Shown here: one piece after another, positions 23,175 to 35,700 of the stretch
Layout of the letters: every line of letters starts with the position of its first letter
How positions within the stretch are numbered: the stretch's first letter is position 1
Assembly: GCA_013398275.1 (NCBI GenBank)
Contig: VZSE01002702.1
Location: 1,240,001 to 1,304,000 of the forward strand
Direction: 5' to 3'
DNA: 64,000 nucleotides
Source of the DNA: Promerops cafer
Taxonomy: Eukaryota; Chordata; Aves; Passeriformes; Nectariniidae
Notes under the pieces: generated by a model
Database searches by the model: none
Seen by the model: the letters and a program-made list of their open reading frames with translations, nothing else
Told to the model about the DNA's origin: nothing
Program-made: the position numbers and the translations under genes

Positions 23175-25060
23175 AAAGTCCGGAATCTAATTTTTGGCTT
23201 CTCTCCTTTCCTGCAGGTGGAATGCACAATTCCCTGAAGTCCCCTGATTTCTCTTTGGCAGGATAATAGGAATCATATAGTGGATGAGCTGCCTGCTGAT
23301 TAGCCTGGCAAGTGACAAAACAAACCCCAAACCTGCTAGCTACCAACTGCTGCCCAGCATATGACTAAATGAAAGATAAGGAAGGGAATAAGTGCATTGG
23401 TAAGTGCTGCTCAACCTGCAAAGTGTTAAGGCCAGCAAGCACCTGGATGATCTGGATCCTGCCTAATGAATATTTTCTCCATGAAAAAAGCTTTCCTTCC
23501 CAAAAATTCCCATAAATCTGCTCTCTACTAGTGACCTCTCCTTGAAATTTCTCTGTGTAAGAGCTTCAGTCTTGATGCTATGAACAATTTACATAAAGCC
23601 ATGCATAAAATTTTAAATGAAAAATGTGAGTAAAGAGTCTCTTTACTGTTTTGTAATTCTGTAGTGATAATTAGACCTGTTAGTTTCTCAGTCTTAAACA
23701 TTACATCCCTGACACACTGACAGACCAACTGGTGTATGGTATAAAACCATACATAAACCTTTTTTCTTCTGCAGAAGCTGCATTTGCTGGCATCCATTAA
23801 CTTTCTTGCTATATTTATTTAAGATTCAGTATTTAAGAGCCTAACTCAGATTCTAAAAGTCTATGACACATAGGCACATGTACTACCACAACAACCTGGC
23901 ACTGGGGGCCACAGAAATAAAAGAATGCATGTAAGACAAGTGGTTAATAAGAAAGATGCAATAAAAACTCCTGAGCAACTAGAGCTCTCCAGAGAAGCAG
24001 AAGGAAACAGAAAAAAGTTAAAACCAGAGTTTGGCAAGCATAGATAAGAACAGGCAGATTTTCTTTGGATTACTTCAGTCACAGATGTACTAGATTTGTA
24101 CATTAGCCTGTGACTGAGGCAGAAAATATCATTTATCAGAATGTGCAGCACAAACACGAATATTGAGCTCCTCGACACAAATGAAGCTATTGAGAGAGAT
24201 ACATTTAATAACAGAACTCAGAGGAGAGTTGGATAATTTATAACAGATTTGATACTGTTGAAACAAACGTGCAGTTTTAGAGTACTTGTGATATTCCTAA
24301 TTCTGGAGATCAGATTAAACTGGGAATAAGACCTCCAAATGGAAGAAGCAGGAGATGTGAGGAATTCCTTATTCAAACTCCAGGACAAAAAGAGAGAACA
24401 TTTCCAGGATTTCAGACCACAAGTAAACCCAACTGCAGGTTCTGGAAGGAAGAGAAGACAAAATGAACACAATTAGAAAAATCTCTCCAGAGGAATCTGC
24501 AGACTCAAATAAAAAGAAAAAGAAATCTGCAAAACCGGTGTGGAGGGCTCAATCAAAACAGACACAAAACCAGTTCTAAGCTCTATCTGTTGCCTTTGGA
24601 AATACTTTCCATATTTTTGAGAAACAGAAGCCGAAATATATTAAATATAATCAAATTTTACCATGGCCTTCTTGAAGAGGCATTTGCACCCTGTGTGCCC
24701 ACAGTGAGTTTTTTTCTGATTAGTTGAGCATGGCAGAGAAGTTTAATGCAATAGCTGAAACCATCTGAAGAGAAGACATACTTGCACACCACACAAGTAA
24801 CCACAGATTAGGCTGTGGATAAATGATTCTCATTGTAGGTTTACAGGAGCTTGACTTAAGGATAAAGGAAAATCTTGAGAAGATATGATTTGTATTTTTT
24901 TTCAGGGAAAGAGCATATTGATTCAAGGGCTGAAACACAGCAAATGCTCAGGCTCATTATGAGAGCTTAGGCTGTAAGACAGAAGCCTATGAGGGTAGAA
25001 AATCAATTCTATCATGTCTTTAATAGCATTGGAAAGCTGTCAACAGAATACAAGATAAGG
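23175..25060. other. Non-coding interval
   Basis: No transposon or supported exon recognised. Minus-strand frames near 23528-23797, 23861-24178 and 24218-24472 are of ordinary chance length for AT-rich DNA and have no clear splice flanks. Confidence 0.4.
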
Positions 25061-25062
25061 AT

Positions 25063-25207
25063 GATGCCTCATCCCTGGCAGTGTTCACAGCTGGGTTGGA
25101 TGAGGGCCTAAGCAATCTGCTCTAGTGGAAGGTGTCCCTGCCCATGGCAAGAAGGGTGGATGAGATGACCATTAAGGTCCCTTCCAGCACAAACCATTCT
25201 ATCATGA
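25063..25207 (+). mobile_element. CR1 LINE fragment, short 3' end
   Basis: 'gatgcctcatccctggcag', 'gctgggttggatgagggcc', 'gtggaaggtgtccctgccc' and 'taaggtcccttccagcac' identify a CR1 tail of about 145 bp. Its central part (from 25087) is also the left end of the duplicated block described below. Confidence 0.9.
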
Positions 25208-27125
25208 AACTCAATTGTCCCATCACAAGTGTCCCTAGGAATGTCCCTGCAGTGCTCAGACCCAGATGCCAACAAGGAGAACAAACACCTGAGACTGATG
25301 TACACATGGCCAAGAAAACTTTCCTATCACAGGTGCTTTTATCTGCCCGTGATACAGTACAAGATGAAGTTTGTCAAAAATAATGCTAGATATTGACACC
25401 TTACTTAAATAAATTATAACCATAATCCCTTTAAGACTACTGAAAGAACTTCTTGCTGTAGGTGATACTTTAATAAGCAATATTTAACTGATATGAAACT
25501 TGAAAAAAAAGGAAAACAATATGATAATATATCCCACTATGATAATTCAAGAAATTGCAGATCCATGTAGATATTAGGATGTTCATCGTACCAGAAATAT
25601 TCATGCACTAAGTTGGAACGACTATTTCCACTATATAGAAACAATACTATTAGAAAATATGAAAATCTCCATCTTTACCTGCACATATAAGCACGTAAAA
25701 GGCTTTACATAATAAATTCTGAACCAGGCATACCATATGTGCTAATGATAAATAATGGGTCACAATATGAATTGTTCTGAGTATAAGTACATTGCAAAAA
25801 TGCATGCACATTACCTTGAACCCAGATCATCCACAATCTAATCCTTTTGTGGGAAAAAACTATCAAAATTGCTTTAAAGGATGCTTTAAGAAAAAGAACC
25901 TTGGCATGCTGAAATTGAAAAGCAATGTCTGATTCTGGACCTCAGAAGAACAAGCCATGTGAAGACAGGCCCAAAGAGGAAGCAATTTGCTTCAAAAAAG
26001 ATTAATAAAAAAAGGGCAGAGGTGGAACTGAGATTCAGGAGCTCTTGATTAAGTTTCTGTCTTCAAGCACTAAGCTCACTTCTCAGAGTCAGAAAATATA
26101 GGTCAAATAAGTTCATTGTTTATTTTAGAATATTTTTTTTCTGAGTTTAATATTTGGTTAAATAGAGCAGTAAGTGAATTCATTGCACTGAAAGTTTAAG
26201 ACCATTGTTTTTTTCTGTTTATCTGAAGAAGATTACTGTCCTGACACCCACTCAAAAATAATAAATAATTTATATACACTTGTTTTATTAATTTATACCA
26301 CAGGAGAATGAATTTCAGCACTCAGTTAAAGCAGCTGCACATCACATTAAGTATTTCTTGTTTAATCGTTCACAAGGACTTCAATACACTACCAGACCAC
26401 CCAGTCCCAACTCTGCAGGATCTGACTGCGAGCAGAGACTCATTAGGGAGACGGATGAGAAATTCTTGATAGGCAGATGGGGCACAGCCTTGTCCCCATC
26501 CTTGGGTCTGCTGGTGGCAGCTCAAGCTGCAAGGCATGAAATTTCACAAAACTTCCTTCAATCTCCCCCTGGAGTTTTTTGATGCATACATAAAATATGC
26601 AATCTCTTTTGCTGTTTATTTTATTTGGCTTTTAGTTATTAGTGTGGCAACTTTCTATTATATGTTTTTTAAAATTTACTTGCATTGTTTCACAATTTTC
26701 AGTTCTTAATTATGCAAAGTAGGTAGCCTATTTCATGCCAAAAGGAAAAAAAATCCAACTTCTTTCTTGAGGTTTTGGAGCCTGTCATTCATTTCACTTC
26801 CATCTCATCTCTAAGTGAAAAATCTCAATTCATTCAATCCCTATTCATATCAGAATGTTTCACCTCATTCAGCAATATGATACTCCGTGAGCTCTGATAT
26901 CTCCTTTTTCCAATAAAATGGCCAGACCTGAGAAGTATTTAAATAGGTTTCACCAACTGATTTATGTAAAAGGATTTATAAAAACCTTTGTGCTGTTTAC
27001 CATCCTATTCTTTAGGAATTCTCACATCCTGTCAGCTTTTCTTATTACAAGTGTGCATGGAGCAGAAGTCTTCCTTGTACCTCCTACAATGACGCCACGT
27101 CCTTGCCTATTAAAGATGTACTAGC
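25087..27125 (+). repeat. 2.04-kb duplicated block, copy 1
   Basis: This 2039-bp segment recurs at 27225-29263 with a constant offset of 2138 bp and no indel found by eye. I noticed only two substitutions: G at 26325 versus A at 28463, and G at 27099 versus A at 29237. The block contains a CR1 tail and unremarkable AT-rich DNA, and no gene. It ends directly at the single N at 27126. The low divergence and the N favour an assembly duplication of allelic sequence over an old genomic duplication. Confidence 0.95.
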
Positions 27126-27126
27126 N
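27126..27126. other. Single undetermined base (N) at duplication junction
   Basis: The only N in the window. It falls exactly where copy 1 of the 2.04-kb block ends and a partial CR1 copy begins, so it most likely marks a contig join or a collapsed gap, not a biological base ambiguity. Confidence 0.9.
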
Positions 27127-27223
27127 TCTGCTCTAGTGGAAGGTGTCCCTGCCCATGGCAAGAAGGGTGGATGGGATGACCATTAAGGTCCCTTCCAGCA
27201 CAAACCATTCTATCATGAAACTC
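27127..27223 (+). repeat. Partial third copy: CR1-tail unit
   Basis: 97 bp nearly identical to 25116-25212. The visible difference is G instead of A in 'ggatgggatgacc'. It is followed directly by a second copy of the same CR1 tail at 27225 onward, making a 127-bp tandem unit that is not present at the left end of copy 1. Confidence 0.9.
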
Positions 27224-27224
27224 T

Positions 27225-29263
27225 ACAGCTGGGTTGGATGAGGGCCTAAGCAATCTGCTCTAGTGGAAGGTGTCCCTGCCCATGGCAAGAAGGGTGGATG
27301 AGATGACCATTAAGGTCCCTTCCAGCACAAACCATTCTATCATGAAACTCAATTGTCCCATCACAAGTGTCCCTAGGAATGTCCCTGCAGTGCTCAGACC
27401 CAGATGCCAACAAGGAGAACAAACACCTGAGACTGATGTACACATGGCCAAGAAAACTTTCCTATCACAGGTGCTTTTATCTGCCCGTGATACAGTACAA
27501 GATGAAGTTTGTCAAAAATAATGCTAGATATTGACACCTTACTTAAATAAATTATAACCATAATCCCTTTAAGACTACTGAAAGAACTTCTTGCTGTAGG
27601 TGATACTTTAATAAGCAATATTTAACTGATATGAAACTTGAAAAAAAAGGAAAACAATATGATAATATATCCCACTATGATAATTCAAGAAATTGCAGAT
27701 CCATGTAGATATTAGGATGTTCATCGTACCAGAAATATTCATGCACTAAGTTGGAACGACTATTTCCACTATATAGAAACAATACTATTAGAAAATATGA
27801 AAATCTCCATCTTTACCTGCACATATAAGCACGTAAAAGGCTTTACATAATAAATTCTGAACCAGGCATACCATATGTGCTAATGATAAATAATGGGTCA
27901 CAATATGAATTGTTCTGAGTATAAGTACATTGCAAAAATGCATGCACATTACCTTGAACCCAGATCATCCACAATCTAATCCTTTTGTGGGAAAAAACTA
28001 TCAAAATTGCTTTAAAGGATGCTTTAAGAAAAAGAACCTTGGCATGCTGAAATTGAAAAGCAATGTCTGATTCTGGACCTCAGAAGAACAAGCCATGTGA
28101 AGACAGGCCCAAAGAGGAAGCAATTTGCTTCAAAAAAGATTAATAAAAAAAGGGCAGAGGTGGAACTGAGATTCAGGAGCTCTTGATTAAGTTTCTGTCT
28201 TCAAGCACTAAGCTCACTTCTCAGAGTCAGAAAATATAGGTCAAATAAGTTCATTGTTTATTTTAGAATATTTTTTTTCTGAGTTTAATATTTGGTTAAA
28301 TAGAGCAGTAAGTGAATTCATTGCACTGAAAGTTTAAGACCATTGTTTTTTTCTGTTTATCTGAAGAAGATTACTGTCCTGACACCCACTCAAAAATAAT
28401 AAATAATTTATATACACTTGTTTTATTAATTTATACCACAGGAGAATGAATTTCAGCACTCAATTAAAGCAGCTGCACATCACATTAAGTATTTCTTGTT
28501 TAATCGTTCACAAGGACTTCAATACACTACCAGACCACCCAGTCCCAACTCTGCAGGATCTGACTGCGAGCAGAGACTCATTAGGGAGACGGATGAGAAA
28601 TTCTTGATAGGCAGATGGGGCACAGCCTTGTCCCCATCCTTGGGTCTGCTGGTGGCAGCTCAAGCTGCAAGGCATGAAATTTCACAAAACTTCCTTCAAT
28701 CTCCCCCTGGAGTTTTTTGATGCATACATAAAATATGCAATCTCTTTTGCTGTTTATTTTATTTGGCTTTTAGTTATTAGTGTGGCAACTTTCTATTATA
28801 TGTTTTTTAAAATTTACTTGCATTGTTTCACAATTTTCAGTTCTTAATTATGCAAAGTAGGTAGCCTATTTCATGCCAAAAGGAAAAAAAATCCAACTTC
28901 TTTCTTGAGGTTTTGGAGCCTGTCATTCATTTCACTTCCATCTCATCTCTAAGTGAAAAATCTCAATTCATTCAATCCCTATTCATATCAGAATGTTTCA
29001 CCTCATTCAGCAATATGATACTCCGTGAGCTCTGATATCTCCTTTTTCCAATAAAATGGCCAGACCTGAGAAGTATTTAAATAGGTTTCACCAACTGATT
29101 TATGTAAAAGGATTTATAAAAACCTTTGTGCTGTTTACCATCCTATTCTTTAGGAATTCTCACATCCTGTCAGCTTTTCTTATTACAAGTGTGCATGGAG
29201 CAGAAGTCTTCCTTGTACCTCCTACAATGACGCCACATCCTTGCCTATTAAAGATGTACTAGC
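27225..29263 (+). repeat. 2.04-kb duplicated block, copy 2
   Basis: Second copy of the block at 25087-27125, including the CR1 tail (27225-27345). Its right edge ('agatgtactagc') continues into unique sequence at 29264 ('tgtgacattttgttgg'), whereas copy 1 stops at the N. So copy 2 carries the natural right flank and copy 1 the natural left flank, as expected if two overlapping contigs of the same locus were placed end to end. Confidence 0.95.
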
Positions 29264-31604
29264 TGTGACATTTTGTTGGTTTTTATTGTGACAAAGATTA
29301 TAATACTCAGATACATTACACACACAGAGAATACCAAGCTTCAGCTGAAATACTCCCTGGAGAAGGGAAAGGCGGCTGTCAGCAAGTGACCTTATAAAGA
29401 CCAGAAGCAAATAAAATTACCAAGGGCAGTAGGGAATATATGGGAGGAAAGCAAGAAGAAAGCAAGAAACTAATTTAGCAAAATTAAGCTCAAAGCATTT
29501 CTTAAATTTATGAGCTATTTGAGCTCTCCATTACATGAGTGGAGAAATCTTTATCCAAAACACTTTGAGAAAATAGCACAAGGCCACTTCTATATCTGGT
29601 CATTGCTTCTGCTGGCGACCTCCTTAAAGGAACCAAGCACTGATTGAGTCAAAAATCTTATGTTGTATGCTATCTGAAAATAAAAAATTGTGCTAAAATT
29701 ATTAACACAATGATTAGATAAATTTCAATCTGTATTAATGTCTTACGTTCAGCTACTGAGGTTAAATAAAACTGTAAAAATTTTCTAACTGAAGCTGTTC
29801 CTTAGATGTCTGTAAATTTGTTATGGCAAAAAACTCAGTGGCTTCAGGCAAATGCAGACGAGTTTAACTTAACACATGTGAAGAGTCATGTTAAAGACAA
29901 ATGGATCACTCACAATGTGAAGTTAAGCACAGTGGTACATCCCTGAAAAACTGGGTCAAAATGTGAAACTCCCATTGAGTTTAAAAAACACACTTTGGCA
30001 ATCCTGAACAACAGTGTTAGTCTGGTAATTTATACTGAAAACAAACAAATGCACTAAAGAGAGTTTATAAATATTAATTTGACATTTCTACTAACACAAA
30101 TAAATAAAAGCTCTAAAGTCAGGTATTAAAATAATAGGATATGCTTGTGTGTTCTGTATCTTATGCATTGTAGGGTCTGGTTAATGCTTTTCCACTTTTT
30201 ACTTTCTAAACAAATTTCCTTTGAAAAGTGTTCTGCATCTTATGGGAACCTAAGCATGAATTTCAATTTATTTTTTCATTTCAAAAAGGTAGATGAGAGA
30301 AGTGTCTGTTTACTTGTCATTTGAAATGCAGATAGAAGTCATGCAGATGCAGATAAAAAGAGTCCCTCCTTGTCATACCAAGTAGCAGTGGTTAATTGTG
30401 ATGCATCATGAAGAATATGCATTGTCGAGAAACAGACACATTAATCTTGGGAAATGTCATCAGGCAGATCAAGACACACTGGTCAATAAAACCCAAATGG
30501 CTTTGTCACTCTGGAGGCAAAAAGAAGAGATGACTTAACTATAAATAAGCAAGGGGACTTCTAGTTCAGTTTTAATAGCACTTTCCTTTAACTTTGAATT
30601 TTAGATTTTTCCCCACTGACTTCAGTCAGAAATCATGTGTTCTATTTCTGTAACAATTTTAGAGATTTTTCCATCTAGTTCTTTGTTCAAACATCTCAAT
30701 CAAGGCCTCCGTCCTTTCACATCCTTAATAAAACAAAAACATTTGAGAGTGCTTTTGTTAGAAATACGACATCCTGACATTGAGCCTCAGACCTCTGGTG
30801 ACCAGCACCATCATGGGACACTCCCAGCTACAGCACCACCAGCCTGGGCCAGGACAAATGCTGTGAGCACACCACGAAGCTGAAGGCGTTTGTCATGAAA
30901 TGGGGGTCTACTGCCAGGAGACTCCCATGGACAGATTCATCACTGGCTAGAGCTACCTAAAGGGAAAAAAAGTATTTAAATTGCATCTAAGACAAAACAC
31001 AGGGTTTCTATATTGATTATATTCTTCTATGAAGAAACAGAGTTTCTGGTTCTGCAATCAACCTTTCAAGGCGCATATTTTTTATCTGCCTCATGCTCCT
31101 GCTCTTCTGTTTGTTTGGGACAACTACAGACCTCCTGAAAAGAACTTATCTTTCAAGCTGCACAGAATGCCCCCAGGGCTCAGGTCTCATTCTTCCATAT
31201 CTGGAGAAGAAGCATATGAAGGCCCTTATGAAACCACCTCTGCAGGAACCAGACCCTCACAACTCATTTGCTGTAACCAGTTAAGCCACAAAGACAGATT
31301 CTTCACCCGTACACAAAACCCACTGTCTACCTTCCTTGAGGCCAACTGAAACCATGGCAAACAGTTATCAAATAAATTATATTGTTTATTTAGGTGATAC
31401 CATTATCACCTAAATGATACTAGGTGATCTCCAACTTGCTAGTTTCTGGGAGATGTAGCCTTGCCCTGGTTATATCACCAATATTATGCAACTGAGATGA
31501 ACAGAATTGCAGTAAGGGTTGGGGCAGAGAGGGAAAGAAGAAAGACATAGTAGCACAGGCTTGAGATATCTGTGCCTAGAACGAAGCACTGTTTATTACT
31601 GCAT
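29264..31604. other. Non-coding interval with a perfect small hairpin
   Basis: No transposon or exon recognised. At 31389-31414 there is an inverted repeat with 11-bp perfect arms (TTTAGGTGATA / TATCACCTAAA) and a 4-nt loop. A third partial copy (taggtgat) follows at 31421-31428. The frames at 31029-31349 lack support. Confidence 0.45.
31389..31414. repeat. Perfect inverted repeat (11-bp arms, 4-nt loop)
   Basis: Arms TTTAGGTGATA (31389-31399) and TATCACCTAAA (31404-31414) pair fully around the loop CCAT. Function unknown; no adjacent gene or transposon end. Confidence 0.9.
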
Positions 31605-31680
31605 CCCTCAGATCACGGACCAGGGCCCTGTTGAGATAGGGGACTCAAAAAGAACATCCCTGTTTGAAACAGAAAACATC
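31605..31680 (-). repeat. Old amniote repeat fragment
   Basis: 'gatcacggaccagggccctg' followed by 'actcaaaaagaacatccctg' resembles the 'ATCATGGACCAGGACCCC' ... 'AGAACAAAAAGACGGTCCCTG' stretch common in ancient turtle, crocodile and bird repeats. The 'GTAAACTCTTTGGGGCAG' block, seen in the other sense at 12283, normally neighbours it. Diverged and short. Confidence 0.4.
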
Positions 31681-32344
31681 TGAGGCTCCCAGACAGCCAG
31701 GGAATACAAGAATTATCAGTCAGCATGAAAAGGATCTGCATTGGCACACTATCAGCTTGTCAAGGTTTCTGTAAGGCATCACAGGAAAAAAAAATACTTC
31801 TACAATGACTTGAAAGTTGCTTTGTTGCTTTTTCAGAGAGCTCCTTCCACATGTGAGGGTAAGCATGGGAAAGGTGATGAGTTGAATATGTAAAAACAAG
31901 AGGAAGGGATCTGGTATCATCAGCACATCAAAGATGGGAACTGACATTTAAAACAAACAAGAGAAGACAAACCATGTGGGGATGAGACAAGAACATTGTT
32001 CAAAATGAACACAAGATTATGTTGTATAAACAAAGAGGAACTAATGGAACAATGCAGGAAGGAGGTGATGTTGTCAATGTACTACGATAGGACAATGCCT
32101 CTGCATGTAGATTTTGAATTAATTTGAATGGGAGAAGACTGGAGAAGAGAATATTACCTTGAGTGAGATGCCACAGATAAGAGCCTGGGTAAGACTTTTA
32201 GTGATGTTGGAGTCACAAAAAGACCACACCCTGAAAAGAAAGTATGCAGAAGGATTTGCAAGATCTGACCAAACTGGGTGTAAGAAAGCTCACCTTCATG
32301 ATTTTAGCCTCAAAGAGAGACCAAGAGTGATAGCAATGGAAAAT
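31681..32344. other. Non-coding interval
   Basis: Nothing recognised before the next CR1. The frame 32159-32509 runs into that CR1 and is not a gene. Confidence 0.4.
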
Positions 32345-32703
32345 ATTCTTCTCAGCCTGGAAAAAAGAAGGCTCAGTGGAGACATTATCACTCTCTACAA
32401 CCACCTGAAAGGAGTCTGTAGCCAGGTAGGAGTCAATCACTCAAGAAGAAATTGCCCCAAGTTGCAGCGGAGGTTTAGACTAGATATCAGGGAAAAAATT
32501 CCTCACTGAAAAGGTGGTCAGTCATTGGAACAGGTGGCCCAGGGAAGTGGAGGAATCACCATACCTGGAAGTGTTCAAAAGACCTGTGGATGTGGCACTT
32601 GGGGATATGGTTTTTACAGTGGGCTCAGCAGTGCTGAGTTAATGGTTTGACTCGATGACCTTAGAGATAATTTCCTAACAGTTCTGTGGTTCTACAACTC
32701 TAT
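32345..32703 (+). mobile_element. CR1 LINE fragment, 3' end
   Basis: CR1 of a subfamily whose 3' UTR reads 'tcactctctacaaccacctg' (32390), 'gaggtttagactagatatca' (32470), 'gttcaaaagacctgtggatg' (32573), 'gtggcacttggggatatgg' and 'gactcgatgacctt'. The terminus 'gttctgtggttctacaac' is worn. This UTR type differs from those at 318, 2378 and 12930, so at least two CR1 lineages are represented. Confidence 0.88.
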
Positions 32704-35700
32704 CAGTTATTGAGAGTCATGTGTCAGAGGTGGCTAAAACTGACCTCCAGACACCAGACTTATCAGAAAAGCAACCCCTGACCACTGTTTGGACAGGACG
32801 AAAATAAGCCATTTTTATTCTGTCCAATTATCCAGACAAGTCTGTGCCCCATCAACACAGACATGGTAAGATAAATCTGTATTTGTGGACAAGAAACAAG
32901 TTTAAAAGAAGTAAAGAAAAATCAAGGGCAGGTCTTTGTGGCATTCTCATGGAAAGATGGAGAAGGCTCAGCAGATGAAAAAATGTGATTCAAAATGGGA
33001 CAAAAATGTGACAAATGTGATTTGAAATAAGACAAGATCACAAAAAAAAAAAGATGCAAAAGATGTTGAAATCCCTAAAGAGGAAGTACGTCCTGGGAAA
33101 AAGGTATGGTCAATGGCATCAAAAGCAGCTGAAGGTCAATGAGGGCAGAGGCACATACAGAGAGAGGCTTGACTTGGTGTGAGCCCCTGCAGCCTTCGTT
33201 GAAGGCCGGGAAGGGATGACAGTTGGTCTGAAGAAAGTCTAAATCGGAATCAGAAGAGAAAGTTTTATTTTAAGACAAAATCTCTCACTTCATCTGTTCT
33301 ATATTCTTTCATATTTTTGGCTTCATACACTTACAATTTCCTACTTATGTAACTCCTAGGAAGTGTGCAGATGGAGAAGAATTATTGGGATTATGGCTGG
33401 ATAAGTGTTACAGGACAGCTGCCATATGCCCGCACTTGCTGGGACTCCTTATATAAACACTGAGATCCAAGTGGCCCTCCCCCTCCAGGGAGCACACCCC
33501 CAAGGGTAAGGCTCATCTTCATCAAGGGGAACATTGAGAGCTTCCCTCATTCAGTGCTTCTGTACTACAAAGTCAGGCAAGAAAAGCTGGCAATGTCTTC
33601 TGCTCATGTGGCAGCAACCCTGCTTTCCACTCTGGAGCTCCCTGGTTCAATCTGCAAGGTGTCATTCAAAGCCAGAGGCTGTCACAGTTGCAGTGCTGTT
33701 GCTCTGTGCTGCATTGCCTCAGTGGATAAAGATTTCATTTTCTAGAGATGTGGAAATGGCACCTTTTAGAAGAAATCAGCTCTAAAAGCTAAATTGCTGT
33801 GCTCACACCTAACTTAATTTGAAAGATTATTCTCCTATTTGTCTATTATTCCCACTTCCTTAATAGATTCCTCTAGTGTTTATGGGCTTTCTGTTAATTG
33901 AACACACTCAGGATCACCGTTTCAGCAAATTATTTAGTGAAAAGGTAGAGAAACCTTTACCTATTTCAATAGATGAACAGAGCTTCAGTTACAGTGAAAT
34001 AAAGAACACACCCTCATTAAACTAACATTTAACCCAATGTCACAATGGGTGCAGTTACCATTAAAAATCATTTCAATGAATAGAGCTGCAAGCTCTGGAC
34101 CAGTTAATGATGGATGCTAATTAGCAGCAGTTGAACAGAAGCAGCCATCTTAACTAAACAGACACATCTCTACACTAAAAAAGCCATCAAGCTCCCCCTT
34201 ACAATGAGGTTAATTTAAACCTACTGTTGAACAAAACCAGGCCTCCAGCTTGAAGGAGACACCCATCTCCCTTCCTCTAACTGCAACAGGGAAAATGTGT
34301 TTTAAGTTAAAAACTTCCAGTTCTGAACGTGTAGAGTGACTGTAGGGGCCAAATTCTTGTGTCCCTGGCAAAAGTCACCCTGGCTCAATTGCTCCAGGCT
34401 TAGCCTACACTGATAGGGATAAGCCCACCACAGAACAGTGGATTCAGGCTCTACTTCATGTCAGAGAAGCCAAAATCCCCACTAAATACTGCAGCTCCAG
34501 TGGTGTTGTCTCACAAAGAACACCTACACTTGTTCCACAACTGTCAGCTATGCTACAACATCACCTTTCTCCAAAAGAAACCTCAAGTGCTATATTGGAC
34601 ATGATATTACAATATTAGGTTTATTAAATTACATGCTATCTATCTGAATTTTCATTTTGCCCCTAAAACATGATCATCTTCTCTTATCCTTTGAGCTTTC
34701 TCCTTGTCCATTTTATTCCATTTTTTACTCCATCTCAGGCTAACCCAGCAAATTTCTGCAAAATTTCATGGGCTGCAGTTCGTGACTGGTGTTGAAACAC
34801 TTCACATATTTCTTCAGCTCTTCCATCTTTTTCCTTCACTTTGTTTTTCTCAACTCTGTACCACTGGTTTTAAAGTCAGCCCTGAAACTCAGCACACAGT
34901 CTGAGTGAGGCTGCATTCCTTCCACAGTAACTCCCGGTGTAAAGGCTCTAGGAGCAACAGGGTCACCGATGCCATCAAGGTACATTTCAAGATGCAACAC
35001 TCATCCTCACACCTGACCCTTAGTAAAATATTCCATTAACAGCACATGGAAACAACTAGAGCTCAATTACCTCTCTCGAAGTGTTTCTAGATAAGCAGGA
35101 CCACTAAAACAAAAAGATACTGGCATTATAATCGGCAGATATGATTCACCATACAAAATTCGGCACTACAAAGAAGAAGGGTTGTTGACTGATTTTCTCC
35201 CTAAGACAATTTTTCTGAGTATCATCATGGCTTTTAACGGGACGTTGATCCATTCCTGACAGCAGAGACAATTAGGATTAATGGTTACTACAGGCAGACC
35301 TCCAGTGAGAAGATTTTCCATAGCTGTCAGATTTGTCTTAGCTCACTGTTTCTTGGCATTACTTCATTTTTCAGAGGCAAGAAGGATGGACTGTTTTGCT
35401 TTATAGGATTTGCAAACACAAGTGGGGAAGGTAGGAGCTTCCTAATATTGTCTGAAAAGCCCTCAGCTATGAAGCAATCCACAGCATCACCTCATTAATG
35501 TTAAACCTAAATCATTTTTTGGACTCTCCATTGACTCTCCACTCTCTTTGCCATGCTAAGAGCAGAGGTAGCTCAGCTGAAGTGAGCAATATTTTGCTTG
35601 TTCACAGCTGCATTCAGAACTAGCAATTGCCTCTCACAGAAAGGTAAAAGGAACGACAGTTGTTACTAATTCAACAAAGTAAAGTTCTAGAATGAAAAAA

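Noticed and set aside
25087..29263. A biologically recent tandem segmental duplication
   Set aside because: Not excluded, but the single N at the junction, the missing right flank of copy 1 and allele-level divergence make an assembly duplication the better explanation.
34330..34440. Old palindromic amniote repeat
   Set aside because: Only a faint resemblance (gccaaattcttgtgtccc); too few matching positions to support a call.
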